A stretch of DNA of 64,000 nucleotides from the NCBI GenBank assembly GCA_023439505.1, contig JAEXNR010000037.1, positions 124,001 to 188,000 on the forward strand, given 5' to 3'. A program made the position numbers and the translations under genes. The stretch is from Bacillota bacterium (GTDB lineage Bacteria > Bacillota > Clostridia > Lachnospirales > Lachnospiraceae). Shown one piece after another: positions 50,736-59,455 of the stretch. Positions within the stretch are counted from its first letter, which is position 1; every line of letters begins with the position of its first letter. Below the pieces are notes generated by a model. The model searched no databases and was not told where the DNA came from. It saw nothing but the letters and a program-made list of their open reading frames with translations.

Positions 50736-51080
50736 ATGGAGATTGATAAGGGACTAATTGGAGGAAGTACAATTCTATTGATACTTTCTTTATTGGAAGA
50801 ATCTGATAAGTATGGATATGAAATAATTCGGGAATTGGAGATCAGGTCAGAGAAAACCTTTCAGTTTAAAGAGGGTACCTTGTACCCTGTACTGCACAAA
50901 CTGGACAATAAAGGATTTATCAAATCCTATCTGTTAAAGGGAGATACGGGCAAGGAACGAAAATATTACCAGATCACCGGTGGCGGAAGGAAACAGCTTG
51001 CAGATGAGAAGGAAAAATGGGAGAGGTTTTCAACTTCGATTAATAAAGTGATCGGTGGTGGCATACATGCTTTCTCGTAA
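50736..51080 (+). CDS. PadR-family transcriptional regulator
   Basis: Winged-helix repressor of 114 residues: LLSLLEESDKYGYEIIRELE, FQFKEGTLYPVLHKLDNKG and the wing GKERKYYQITGGGRKQL. Longer at the C-terminus than the PadR at 17235. AAAGGAGAG precedes the ATG. Overlaps the following HAAS-type gene by 14 bp. Promoter and twin palindromes directly upstream strongly suggest autoregulation. Confidence 0.93.
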   Translation: MEIDKGLIGGSTILLILSLLEESDKYGYEIIRELEIRSEKTFQFKEGTLYPVLHKLDNKGFIKSYLLKGDTGKERKYYQITGGGRKQLADEKEKWERFSTSINKVIGGGIHAFS

Positions 51081-51774
51081 AAGTGATCAATATTTAAATG
51101 AAATCCTTTCCCGGGTAAAGTTTACATTTGACAGAGCCAGTATCAGAAAAGAACTGGAGGATCATATTGCGGACAAGATGGAGTACTATATGAAACAGGG
51201 ATATGAAGCAGAGGAAGCCGAACAGCATTCTATTCAGGATATGGGAGATGCTGAGGAAATCGGAAACGGGCTGAATAAGGAACATAATCCCATCATTGGG
51301 TGGCTATGGAGAATAACCAGTGTGATGGCAGGGATCGGAATTGTTATAGTTTGCTTTATCGTTGTGATAAACATACTAACATTACTTAATAGTACGAATA
51401 GCCTTAAGATTCCAAAGTCAGATATTGAATACCAGATAAATGTAAATAAAAAGGTGAAAATAGACGATCGGGTAATTCGTTTTACTAAGGTAATCTTTGA
51501 TACCAAAGGTGATATGAATATCTTTTATGAGACCTATTACGCCAGAACCTGGGGAGGCGGATGGACCCTTGGCACTCTGGGAGAGATCACAGACAATCTG
51601 GGAAATCAATATACAACGAAAGGAGAACAGCAATTCTCCGGCATCATTAGTAAGGGGGTCTTAAAGATCATTCGCTTTTCTAAGGAGGCTGACAAGCTGC
51701 TGATTCGTTATGATTGGTATAACCGGAGCTATCATGTGGAGATTCCCTTAAAAGAAGGTGGTACGAATGAGTAG
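51067..51774 (+). CDS. HAAS-type permease-prefix membrane protein
   Basis: Protein of 235 residues. Residues 1-65 are a helical HAAS/permease-prefix domain (DQYLNEILSRV, IRKELEDHIADKMEYYMKQG, EAEEAEQHSIQDMGDAEEIG), one membrane span is at about 83-105, and an exported beta-rich domain of unknown type follows (FTKVIFDTKGDMNIFYE). The chosen ATG at 51067 lies inside the PadR gene; a GTG at 51055 is possible. It probably reports membrane state to the PadR regulator or is simply controlled by it. Confidence 0.78.
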   Translation: MLSRKSDQYLNEILSRVKFTFDRASIRKELEDHIADKMEYYMKQGYEAEEAEQHSIQDMGDAEEIGNGLNKEHNPIIGWLWRITSVMAGIGIVIVCFIVVINILTLLNSTNSLKIPKSDIEYQINVNKKVKIDDRVIRFTKVIFDTKGDMNIFYETYYARTWGGGWTLGTLGEITDNLGNQYTTKGEQQFSGIISKGVLKIIRFSKEADKLLIRYDWYNRSYHVEIPLKEGGTNE

Positions 51775-52297
51775 AGGAAAGAAAATAATAATAAATATAC
51801 TGATCCTTGGGATAACATCCTTTATTCTGCTTGGCCGGCTGGGTCTTTTCTTTACCCCTTTGTCAGCCCATGAAAATTCAGAACGAAGCATCAATTACGG
51901 TCCGTCAAAAGTCATCCACATAGAGAATTTTAAAGGCGGTAAATATATTCTCGGAACCTATGACAAATGGATTTCCTGCGATACGGTAAACAGAGTGGGA
52001 CTTATCTTCTGGGTGGCAGGAAGTCAACCTGTCGGCTTTGAAAATGATACCTCCAAAGCAGTGAGCTATACATGGTATTCCTCAGCAAAAGATTTCAGAG
52101 TATATGGCATTGTAAACGATAATGACGTGAAAAAGATAGAGGTCACCCTCAGCAACGGAGAGGTTCTTACCCAAACCGATTTTTATGAAGATTTATTTTT
52201 AATCCGATGGAAACGGAAGGAAAATCTGTATTTTAGTGCAATCAGAGGGTATGATGAGGAAAACCGGCTGATCTACGAAGAGAACACAGATTCCTAA
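51767..52297 (+). CDS. exported protein of unknown function in PadR module 2
   Basis: Protein of 176 residues with an N-terminal hydrophobic segment (about 6-26, IIINILILGITSFILLG) and an exported domain. Motifs such as YDKWISCDTVNRVGLIFWV and SYTWYSSAKDFRVYGIV suggest a beta structure. Starts at the ATG at 51767 with AAGGTGG upstream, overlapping the HAAS gene by 8 bp, so the three genes form one unit. Not recognised; single cysteine in ISCDT. Confidence 0.68.
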   Translation: MSRGKKIIINILILGITSFILLGRLGLFFTPLSAHENSERSINYGPSKVIHIENFKGGKYILGTYDKWISCDTVNRVGLIFWVAGSQPVGFENDTSKAVSYTWYSSAKDFRVYGIVNDNDVKKIEVTLSNGEVLTQTDFYEDLFLIRWKRKENLYFSAIRGYDEENRLIYEENTDS

Positions 52298-52365
52298 TCG
52301 AGTCAGAAAATCGGAATGAAATAATACAGTCCTACCATAATAGACCGTTTTATATTTATAAAAGT

Positions 52366-52419
52366 AGTCCATGAATTGACAACAAGGCTAAACCTTGCCT
52401 TGACTGCAATTCATGGACT
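52366..52419. terminator. bidirectional terminator, PadR module 2 / aroE
   Basis: AGTCCATGAATTG (52366-52378) pairs perfectly with CAATTCATGGACT (52407-52419); inside, CAAGG/CCTTG pairs. A-rich left and TTTTG right flank it, between convergent genes. Confidence 0.82.
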
Positions 52420-52452
52420 TTTGTGTATGATCCTTTATAGGAAATCTTATAT

Positions 52453-53226
52453 CTATCTCTTCTTTTTTATCAAATCCAGTAATTCATGATAGATCTCATC
52501 AATCACAGGTTCCTCCAGCGTTATATCCAGAAAATATTCCACTGCCTGTTTTGCCTGGGCTACCAGCATCTCCAGGCCGCTGACCGCTTTCATACCCAAA
52601 TCTTGTGCCTGTCCGATAAGCTTTGTTTGTAATGGATTAAAGATGACATCGACCACAGCTTCACAATGGGGATAGAAAACCAGATCCAAAGGGGATGCAT
52701 CCATATTGGGGAACATACCCAGCGGCGTTGTATTCACAATAATATCAACATCCAAATGCTTCATAAGCGCTTCTTCATACGAAATGGTATCCTCCGTACG
52801 AGCTCTGCTTACAATCAGTATGTCTCCGGCACCAAGATGCTTAAGTGCTGCATGTGCGGTACGGGAAGTACCACCATTACCGAGAATAAAACATTTCTTT
52901 CCGGCAACATCAATATCATTGTGCAGCAGCATGTATTCAAACCCGTAAAAGTCAGTGTTATATCCGATATAATGTCCTGATCGGTTAACAATTGTATTAA
53001 CCGCACCGATTTCTTTTGCCAGGGGATGAAGTTCATCCAGATAAGAAATTACCATCTGCTTATAGGGAATGGTTACATTAATTGCAGTGAAGTCCTTCTT
53101 CTCCATAAAGGGCTTAAATTCTTCCTGAGTAAGCGGCATTAGATGATACGTATAATCAGCCAGTTTTTCATGGATGATTTTGGAATAACTATGGCCTAGT
53201 TTTTCTCCGATTAAGCCGTATTTCAT
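52453..53226 (-). CDS. aroE: shikimate dehydrogenase
   Basis: NADPH-dependent enzyme of 257 residues reducing 3-dehydroshikimate. Substrate site YGLIGEKLGHSYSKIIH, catalytic Lys in INVTIPYKQ, Asp in GYNTDFYGF, and the dinucleotide motif ILGNGGTSRTAHAAL. C-terminal GLEMLVAQAKQAVEYF is typical. A little shorter than E. coli AroE (272). Divergent from spoIIIAA. AGGAAGAGG lies upstream of the ATG. Confidence 0.94.
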   Translation of the reverse strand: MKYGLIGEKLGHSYSKIIHEKLADYTYHLMPLTQEEFKPFMEKKDFTAINVTIPYKQMVISYLDELHPLAKEIGAVNTIVNRSGHYIGYNTDFYGFEYMLLHNDIDVAGKKCFILGNGGTSRTAHAALKHLGAGDILIVSRARTEDTISYEEALMKHLDVDIIVNTTPLGMFPNMDASPLDLVFYPHCEAVVDVIFNPLQTKLIGQAQDLGMKAVSGLEMLVAQAKQAVEYFLDITLEEPVIDEIYHELLDLIKKKR

Positions 53227-53360
53227 AGCGACACCTCTTCCTGTTTTCCTCTTATTCGCTTGTAAAATCCATCAGCTGTATTCCGAATCTTTCTTTCCAC
53301 AACTTTTATTCAGAATAATATATCCCTCAATAATTTGCAATTCTTTTCTCGTCCAGATCG

Positions 53361-53388
53361 GAATATTTTTTGCCGGGGGGAATATATT
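53361..53388 (+). promoter_or_regulatory. candidate SigE promoter of the spoIIIA operon
   Basis: GAATATT at 53361-53367 matches the Bacillus SigE -35 consensus KMATATT; 13 bp later AATATATT (53381-53388) matches six of eight positions of CATACAHT. It lies 66 bp before the spoIIIAA start. In Bacillus this operon is SigE-dependent. Confidence 0.45.
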
Positions 53389-53454
53389 GTTTTAGAAACG
53401 AAATGGATAAGCCGTCAGGTATTGTGTGCAATCTCAGAGAGGAGGGGGCGGATG

Positions 53455-54447
53455 ATGAATACCAAAGACGAGCTTCTGAAAATTTTCTCGTTGAAGCTAA
53501 GAACAGTATTAGGCAAACTCAAGATAAATTATGATAAGCTACAGGAAATCAGGCTGCGGATGAATGCGCCGCTTCTGGTCATCTATGAAAATAAAGAATG
53601 TTTTGTGACGGAGGATGCAAGGCTGACTGAGCATCCGGGAAATGCTGTCATTATTACAAAAAATGAAATAAGAGAAACCATGGAATACATCAGTAATTAT
53701 TCCCTGTATGCCTTTGAGGAGGAGATCCGGCAGGGATTTATCACGATTAACGGGGGACATCGTATTGGAATCGCCGGTAAAATTATCATTGAGGATGATG
53801 TGATCAAAGGGATGAAGCATATTTCTTACATCAATATCCGTCTGGCACATCAGGTCAAAGGATGTGCTGATACCATCATTCCCTACCTGATAAATCCCAA
53901 TACGAAAGGAATTTACCATACACTGATTATCTCGCCGCCAAGGTGCGGAAAGACGACGCTGCTGCGGGATATTATCAGGCAATTGTCCAATGGGAATTCA
54001 ATGATTCCCGGAATGTCTATCGGTGTTGTGGACGAGCGGTCGGAGATCGGAGCCTGTTACATGGGAGTGCCGCAGAATGAATTGGGGATCAGAACAGATA
54101 TTTTGGATTGTTGCCCCAAGGCAAAAGGTATGATGATGCTGATCCGATCAATGTCTCCGCAGATCATAGCAGTGGACGAGATTGGTTCCAGAGAGGATCT
54201 GGAAGCCATCGATCATGTCATCCGGTGCGGCTGCAAATTAATTGCTACCGTTCATGGAAGTTCCATTGAGGATATTAAGCGTAAACCGGTACTTGGTGCG
54301 TTGGTGGAGCAGAAATTATTTGAACGATATATTATCTTAAGCAATATGGCCGGTATCGGACATCTGGATGAGATCTATGATGCTTGCGGGAGCAGACTAT
54401 ATTGGGAAGGAAAATTAAGAGAAGGGATTGGAGGAGATACAGTATGA
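53455..54447 (+). CDS. spoIIIAA: stage III sporulation protein AA (ATPase)
   Basis: Secretion-ATPase-like protein of about 330 residues, on the mother-cell side of the SpoIIIA-SpoIIQ channel. Walker A in SPPRCGKTTLLRDII, Walker B-like IIAVDEIGS, preceded by FITINGGHRIGIAGK and followed by IATVHGSSIEDIKRKP. Start at 53455 (or the ATG one codon earlier) with GGAGGGGG upstream; the frame is open to 53335 but that part is not family-like. Its stop overlaps spoIIIAB by ATGA. Confidence 0.93.
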   Translation: MNTKDELLKIFSLKLRTVLGKLKINYDKLQEIRLRMNAPLLVIYENKECFVTEDARLTEHPGNAVIITKNEIRETMEYISNYSLYAFEEEIRQGFITINGGHRIGIAGKIIIEDDVIKGMKHISYINIRLAHQVKGCADTIIPYLINPNTKGIYHTLIISPPRCGKTTLLRDIIRQLSNGNSMIPGMSIGVVDERSEIGACYMGVPQNELGIRTDILDCCPKAKGMMMLIRSMSPQIIAVDEIGSREDLEAIDHVIRCGCKLIATVHGSSIEDIKRKPVLGALVEQKLFERYIILSNMAGIGHLDEIYDACGSRLYWEGKLREGIGGDTV

Positions 54448-54968
54448 TGATTATTAAAATAATCGGTTGTTTGCTGGTGATTGTCTCATCAACAGGAATG
54501 GGTTTCTTTTTCAGCAGCGAGATTAAAAGCAGAATCATGGATCTTAAGGAGTTGAAGAAACTTATTGTTCTTTTGCGTGGTGATATCAGATATGCCAATA
54601 CGCCACTGCCTGAGGCTATTCATGCCATTGCCAGAAGACACGAGGGATGCTATCAGACATTCTTTAGCAATGTATATCAAAAGTTATCGGAGCTTTCCGG
54701 TTCCACCTTTGCCCAGATATGGAAAGAGGCTGCAGAACAGAACTTGATCAGCACCTCACTGGCCAAAAAGGACAAGTTGCAATTGATCCAATTCGGTGAG
54801 AATCTGGGTTATCTGGACAAAGATATGCAGATGAATACACTGGATTTGTATACGACCCAACTGGAGGATGAAATTACGGAACTTACCAAAAACGCTAAAG
54901 AAAAGGCCTATCTTTATAACAGTCTTGGGATAATGGCAGGAATTTTTATATCAATCATCATGATCTGA
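54444..54968 (+). CDS. spoIIIAB: stage III sporulation protein AB
   Basis: Membrane protein of 174 residues related to type II secretion GspF. N-terminal span (about 3-24, IIKIIGCLLVIVSSTGMGF), a helical body with LKELKKLIVLLRGDIRYANTPL and PLPEAIHAIA, and a C-terminal span (about 157-174). Start at 54444 overlaps the spoIIIAA stop; GGAGGAGAT upstream. Complete length for the family. Confidence 0.92.
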   Translation: MMIIKIIGCLLVIVSSTGMGFFFSSEIKSRIMDLKELKKLIVLLRGDIRYANTPLPEAIHAIARRHEGCYQTFFSNVYQKLSELSGSTFAQIWKEAAEQNLISTSLAKKDKLQLIQFGENLGYLDKDMQMNTLDLYTTQLEDEITELTKNAKEKAYLYNSLGIMAGIFISIIMI

Positions 54969-55078
54969 GAAAGAATAAGCTGATTAAGGTTTCCGCTAAA
55001 ATTAAGTCGACCAAAACTCAGGGCGTGCCGGAAGGAACGAGGTTAAAGCGTGAGACTGAAAGTTGCATGGGGGTAAAT

Positions 55079-55279
55079 ATGGATATCTACTTTATATTGA
55101 GAATAGCAGTGGTTGGAATACTAGTTTCCATATTAAATCAAATATTGAAGCAATCGGGTAGAGATGAGTTGGCATTTTTGACAAGTCTGGCAGGTCTGGT
55201 TCTGGTTCTCTTCTGGCTGCTGCCGCATATCACAGAATTGTTTCTGACCATAGAGAAATTATTTGATGTAGTAAAATGA
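55079..55279 (+). CDS. spoIIIAC: stage III sporulation protein AC
   Basis: Small membrane protein of 66 residues with two hydrophobic spans (about 3-20 and 30-52). MDIYFILRIAVVGILVSILN and RDELAFLTSLAGLVLVL are characteristic. Start set at 55079 with GGGGGT upstream; the frame from 55025 has no such site. About 110 bp separate it from spoIIIAB. Confidence 0.92.
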   Translation: MDIYFILRIAVVGILVSILNQILKQSGRDELAFLTSLAGLVLVLFWLLPHITELFLTIEKLFDVVK

Positions 55280-55336
55280 CATGACCGAAAGGAGCAAGAT
55301 CAGGCTTGCAGCATGGACATGCAGGAGGAGGTTTCT

Positions 55337-55720
55337 ATGATTCAGGTAGCATTATTGGGTATTGCCGCAATCATTATGGCAATCCTTTTCAAGAAGGGAA
55401 AAGAGGAATATTCCCTGTATATCAGTATAGCGGCCTGTATTCTGATACTGCTCTGGGGATTTGGCAAACTGGAAATCATACTTGATGCCATTAATCAGCT
55501 ACAGGGATATATTCAGATGAACAAAGCTTATGTGGGGATTCTAATAAAGATCATTGGAATCACCTATGTAACCGAGTTTGCTGCTTCGCTCTGTAAGGAT
55601 TCCGGTTATCATGCCATTGCAGAACAGATTGAACTGGTCGGTAAGTTATCCATTCTTGCAATCAGCATGCCGATTATGCTGGCGCTTCTGGATACAATTA
55701 ATAATTTCCTTTCTGCTTAA
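55337..55720 (+). CDS. spoIIIAD: stage III sporulation protein AD
   Basis: Membrane protein of 127 residues with about four hydrophobic spans. IQVALLGIAAIIMAILFKK, YVGILIKIIGITYVTEF and CKDSGYHAIAEQIELVGKL are typical. Start at 55337 has AGGAGGAGG upstream. Between spoIIIAC and spoIIIAE as in other spore formers. Confidence 0.92.
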   Translation: MIQVALLGIAAIIMAILFKKGKEEYSLYISIAACILILLWGFGKLEIILDAINQLQGYIQMNKAYVGILIKIIGITYVTEFAASLCKDSGYHAIAEQIELVGKLSILAISMPIMLALLDTINNFLSA

Positions 55721-55754
55721 TGCTTTGCAGGACGAATGCAAGGTGGTGATAGTA

Positions 55755-56915
55755 ATGAGAGACAAGCATGGCAGAAAATACAGAGGGATTCTGGCCAGGA
55801 TTATGCTGGGAATGATGATTTCCTTACTGGGTCTTATGTTATTCCCGCAGGAAGCAAAGGCCAGCCAGAATGATACGCCGGATATGGATTACACAGATAT
55901 TCAGGATGTAATCAATGATATTATGGACTCCGGGAATGCATTTAACTTTGGAGATTATGTGGGAAAACTGATCAACGGAGAAGAGGCTTTTTCTATTGCA
56001 GGTATTGGCAATCAGCTGATCTCATCAGTGAAGGGAGAAGTAAAAGCGAATATAGCTACCCTGGGGAGGCTGATTTCTATCGCACTCATCGCAGCGATTT
56101 TTACTAATATCTCTATGGCATTTAAGAATAACCATGTCGCTGAGACAGGATATTATGTTACATATTTACTGATGTTTGGATTGCTCATCAGCACATTCAT
56201 TAACGCCTCCATGATAGCTGCTTCTGTCATAGGATCTATACTGGAATTTATGAAAGCGCTGGTACCGGCTTACTTTCTATCCGTCGGCTTTTGTACAGGC
56301 AGTGTGACTTCCATGGTTTATTACGAGGCTGCGTTGATGATGATTACGCTGGTGGATCTTATCATTGTTAAAATTATTATCCCCATGATTAATTTCTACT
56401 TAATTATTACCTTGGCCAATAATCTATCCAAGGAAGACATGCTTTCCAGACTTGCAGGTTTATTTTCCACGACGATCAGCTGGATGTTAAAGAGTCTTTT
56501 GGCAGCAGTGATCGGGTTTCATACCATACAGGGTTTAATTGTACCTGTTGCCGACAAAGTCAAAAGATCCACTTTGTTAAAGGCCTCAGAGGCAATCCCC
56601 GGAATAGGGAATACCTTTGGGAGTGTGGCGGAGACGGTACTTGGTGCGGGTGTCTTATTAAAGAACGCCATCGGCGTAACCGGGCTGATTGTGATATTGG
56701 TGATATCAGCGGTTCCCTTCTTAAAGCTCTTTATTATCACCTGTATTTATAAAATCGGGAGCGCTTCGCTGCAGCCGGTGTCGGACAAGAGGATTATTGA
56801 ATGTATCGGTGCATCTGCCAAATCGGCAGGAATGTTACTTCAGGCAGTCTTCGTGGCTGCAGTATTATTCCTGATCTCCATAACGATTGTGGCAGTAACA
56901 ACGGGAGGTGCATAA
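55755..56915 (+). CDS. spoIIIAE: stage III sporulation protein AE
   Basis: Polytopic membrane protein of 386 residues: signal-like N-terminal segment (about 12-32, ending PQEAKAS), an exported stretch and six or more membrane spans between about 100 and 385. LISIALIAAIFTNISMAF and ATTGG-like end (VAVTTGGA) fit the family. Start 55755 has AAGGTGGTGAT upstream. The stop TAA shares a base with the spoIIIAF start (TAATG). Confidence 0.92.
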   Translation: MRDKHGRKYRGILARIMLGMMISLLGLMLFPQEAKASQNDTPDMDYTDIQDVINDIMDSGNAFNFGDYVGKLINGEEAFSIAGIGNQLISSVKGEVKANIATLGRLISIALIAAIFTNISMAFKNNHVAETGYYVTYLLMFGLLISTFINASMIAASVIGSILEFMKALVPAYFLSVGFCTGSVTSMVYYEAALMMITLVDLIIVKIIIPMINFYLIITLANNLSKEDMLSRLAGLFSTTISWMLKSLLAAVIGFHTIQGLIVPVADKVKRSTLLKASEAIPGIGNTFGSVAETVLGAGVLLKNAIGVTGLIVILVISAVPFLKLFIITCIYKIGSASLQPVSDKRIIECIGASAKSAGMLLQAVFVAAVLFLISITIVAVTTGGA

Positions 56916-57535
56916 TGGATGCCGTTTATACCTGGATCAAGAATATAGTAATCTATATGATTCTGAATACCATCATTATGAATTTACTGGGAAACAGCAG
57001 TTATAAAAAATATGTCAGCATCATTTCCGGAATGATTTTGGTACTGATTGTGATATCACCCCTGATGTCCTTAATGAAAATTGATGAGAAGTTCGATTAT
57101 TTTTTTCAGTACAATGATTTTTCGGTTGAAACTTCTGATTTTAAAAACAATCTGGCACACATGGAGGAAAAGCAAAGTGATGCCGTGTTTCAGGACTATG
57201 AAGGACGGATACGAAAGCAGGTGGAGAACATGCTGAAGGAGGAGAATATTTATTTGAAGGAATTTCACGCGGAATTTAACCGTGATCGCAGCAGTCCGCA
57301 GCTTGGTGAGATTACAAAAATGAATCTGGTTGTAAGCAGCAAAAATGAGGCCACTGCTGCAGAGAATCGTATTTCCTTTGAGGAAATCAAAATTGAGAAA
57401 ATCGACATCGATGGAAAGAAGGAGGATGCATCACAACATGTTCCCTCTCCCATGGAAATTAATATAAAAAATGAACTCTCAGACTTCTATAATATAGATC
57501 CGGCTAATATAAATATTAGTATACAGGGAGGATAA
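56915..57535 (+). CDS. spoIIIAF: stage III sporulation protein AF
   Basis: Membrane protein of 206 residues with two N-terminal spans (about 8-27 and 33-53) and a soluble domain (about 70-206). MDAVYTWIKNIVIYMILN and YKKYVSIISGMILVLIVI are typical, as is NIDPANINISIQGG-like FYNIDPANINISIQGG at the end. GGGAGGTG precedes the ATG; overlaps spoIIIAE by one base and is followed by spoIIIAG after 1 bp. Confidence 0.92.
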   Translation: MDAVYTWIKNIVIYMILNTIIMNLLGNSSYKKYVSIISGMILVLIVISPLMSLMKIDEKFDYFFQYNDFSVETSDFKNNLAHMEEKQSDAVFQDYEGRIRKQVENMLKEENIYLKEFHAEFNRDRSSPQLGEITKMNLVVSSKNEATAAENRISFEEIKIEKIDIDGKKEDASQHVPSPMEINIKNELSDFYNIDPANINISIQGG

Positions 57536-57536
57536 T

Positions 57537-58136
57537 ATGGAAAAAAAGAAAATTTCCCTGAAAGAAATTGGATTACCCAAATTAATTATGTTGTTTTTGG
57601 CAGGTATCCTTCTTATATTGCTGACCTTTCCAAGTATCTTTGGAGGAAAAAAAGAGGCGAATGATCATGAAGTTGAAGTAAGTAGTACAAAACAGCAAAA
57701 TGATACGAATACGACAAGCTATGATACGAATACCTATATAACAGAGATGGAGAATAAGCTTAAGAATGTGTTAAGTAAGGTATCCGGAATTGGTGATGTT
57801 GAAGTAATGATAACCTTAAAATCATCAAAGGAAAAGGTGACATTGAAGGATAGTCCATACACACAGGAGAGCTTAAATGAAGTTGACGGGGAGGGCGGAA
57901 GCAGAACAAATAATAATGTGAAACGGGAAGATAGTACCGTTCTGGTAAATGAGAATGGCAATTCGGTACCGTATGTAATACAGGAACTTGAACCGGAGGT
58001 AGAAGGCGTTGTTGTTATTGCACAAGGTGGAGATGATATTAGCATAGTGACTAATATCGTAGAGACTGCTGGGGTACTCTTTAATGTACCTGCGCATAAG
58101 GTTAAAGTTTTAAAAATGAGTAAAGGGATAAATTGA
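57537..58136 (+). CDS. spoIIIAG: stage III sporulation protein AG
   Basis: Channel ring protein of 199 residues with one membrane span (about 15-35) and an exported ring-building domain (about 70-199): NKLKNVLSKVSGIGDVEVMITL, EPEVEGVVVIAQGGDD, VPAHKVKVLKM. An insertion rich in Asn, Asp and Glu (about 115-145) is as in the family. GGGAGG upstream of the ATG. Confidence 0.92.
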   Translation: MEKKKISLKEIGLPKLIMLFLAGILLILLTFPSIFGGKKEANDHEVEVSSTKQQNDTNTTSYDTNTYITEMENKLKNVLSKVSGIGDVEVMITLKSSKEKVTLKDSPYTQESLNEVDGEGGSRTNNNVKREDSTVLVNENGNSVPYVIQELEPEVEGVVVIAQGGDDISIVTNIVETAGVLFNVPAHKVKVLKMSKGIN

Positions 58137-58150
58137 TCAGGAGGTTTAAA

Positions 58151-58951
58151 ATGAAGAATATATTCAAAAAGAATCAGATCATAATCACAGCATTATGTAT
58201 TATGATTGCAATCGCAGGGTATATTAGCTTTACCAACAGGGATGCTTCGAAGGATCCCGATGATGCCATCGAGACTTCGAATCCGGATCTTCAGGATATC
58301 TTAACTGATGGTTCCGATGTAGCCCAGAACACAACGGACACCGGCGATGCTGATATAACGGATGATACTGACGCGATTACGGATGAAGACGCAGATTTGG
58401 CCGATGATGCCAACGCAGAAGATGCAAATGCAGATGATGCAGATGTGAAAGCCACAAGTGACGCTGATGAACGCGGAGATATCTCTGATGACGACCTTCT
58501 TCAGACAGCACAAAACGTTTCAGATACCGGCGAGGTTGACTCTAAAGACGCGAATGTACCGGGAGAAGCTGTTCTGGCAAGCGCAACACTAAGTAAAGGA
58601 TTTTTCTCTACCGCTAAACTGGAGAGGGAACAAACCAGATCTAAAATGAAAGAAAATTATATGCTGATCATAGAAAATCCGGATGTATCGGAGAATTTAA
58701 AGAAGCAGGCGATTGATAATATGCTGACTCTGACCGACAATATTGAAAAAGAGAGTGATACAGAAATCGCACTGCAGTCAAGAGGCTTTGAAGATGTCGT
58801 TGTGAATATTGCGGGAGATAAAGTTGATGTAACAGTGAATGCTGCTACTATAACAGAACAGCAGACAGCAATTATAGAAGACATCGTGAAGAACAAAACC
58901 GGCATAGCAGTAAAAAATATCGCAATTACCCCCGTTGTAATGCAAGAATAA
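58151..58951 (+). CDS. spoIIIAH: stage III sporulation protein AH, with long acidic linker
   Basis: Protein of 266 residues that meets SpoIIQ across the space between mother cell and forespore. One span (about 8-27), then about 100 residues of Asp/Ala/Thr-rich low-complexity sequence (such as DADLADDANAEDANADDADV), then the EscJ/PrgK-like ring domain (about 155-266; TRSKMKENYMLIIENPDVSE, ALQSRGFEDVVVNIAGD). Start 58151 with AGGAGG upstream. The linker is long and very acidic. Confidence 0.92.
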   Translation: MKNIFKKNQIIITALCIMIAIAGYISFTNRDASKDPDDAIETSNPDLQDILTDGSDVAQNTTDTGDADITDDTDAITDEDADLADDANAEDANADDADVKATSDADERGDISDDDLLQTAQNVSDTGEVDSKDANVPGEAVLASATLSKGFFSTAKLEREQTRSKMKENYMLIIENPDVSENLKKQAIDNMLTLTDNIEKESDTEIALQSRGFEDVVVNIAGDKVDVTVNAATITEQQTAIIEDIVKNKTGIAVKNIAITPVVMQE

Positions 58952-58970
58952 CAGAAAAATATATTTATAA

Positions 58971-59008
58971 TTGCAAAAGTTGATAAAATTGGTATAATAC
59001 TATATAAT
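58971..59008 (+). promoter_or_regulatory. overlapping promoters of the Asp23 gene
   Basis: TTGCAA (58971-58976) with TATAAT (58993-58998) at 16 bp and extended TGG, and TTGATA (58980-58985) with TATAAT (59003-59008) at 17 bp. Either gives a leader of about 50 nt. Confidence 0.65.
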
Positions 59009-59061
59009 GAAGTTATGTATAGGGATACCTGATAATGATAGGAACTTAGGAGGTAATTGTT

Positions 59062-59445
59062 GTGAATAAGGAACCTGAGATCATAAACACATATAAGATA
59101 CATGAAAACGGCAAGGTCGGAGAGGTCCAGATTGCTGATGAGGTTGTTGCGGTAATTGCCGGTCTGGCAGCTACAGAAGTAAAAGGGGTATCCACCTCCG
59201 GCAATGTAACCAATGATCTTGTAGGTAAATTGGGTAAGAAGAATTTATCCAAAGGGGTTAAAGTTCTGGTTAGTCCGGAAGCTGTATCAGTGGATATGGC
59301 GCTAACCCTGGATTATGGATATGGAATACCGGAAACTGCGAAACTGGTGCAGGAGAAGGTGAAATTAGCGATAGAAAATATGACCGGACTGCAGGTAAAA
59401 GAAGTCAACATTCGAATTGCCGGTGTTAATATCGTAAGAGAATAA
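59062..59445 (+). CDS. Asp23/Gls24 family envelope stress protein
   Basis: Protein of 127 residues of the Asp23 group (DUF322). VGEVQIADEVVAVIAGLAAT and VKGVSTSG start the domain; ALTLDYGYGIPETAKLVQEK and GLQVKEVNIRIAGVNI close it. Staphylococcal Asp23 is membrane-associated and linked to cell wall stress; in clostridia the gene sits before nusB as here. GTG start at 59062 with AGGAGGT upstream. Confidence 0.92.
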   Translation: MNKEPEIINTYKIHENGKVGEVQIADEVVAVIAGLAATEVKGVSTSGNVTNDLVGKLGKKNLSKGVKVLVSPEAVSVDMALTLDYGYGIPETAKLVQEKVKLAIENMTGLQVKEVNIRIAGVNIVRE

Positions 59446-59455
59446 TCAATCATGA

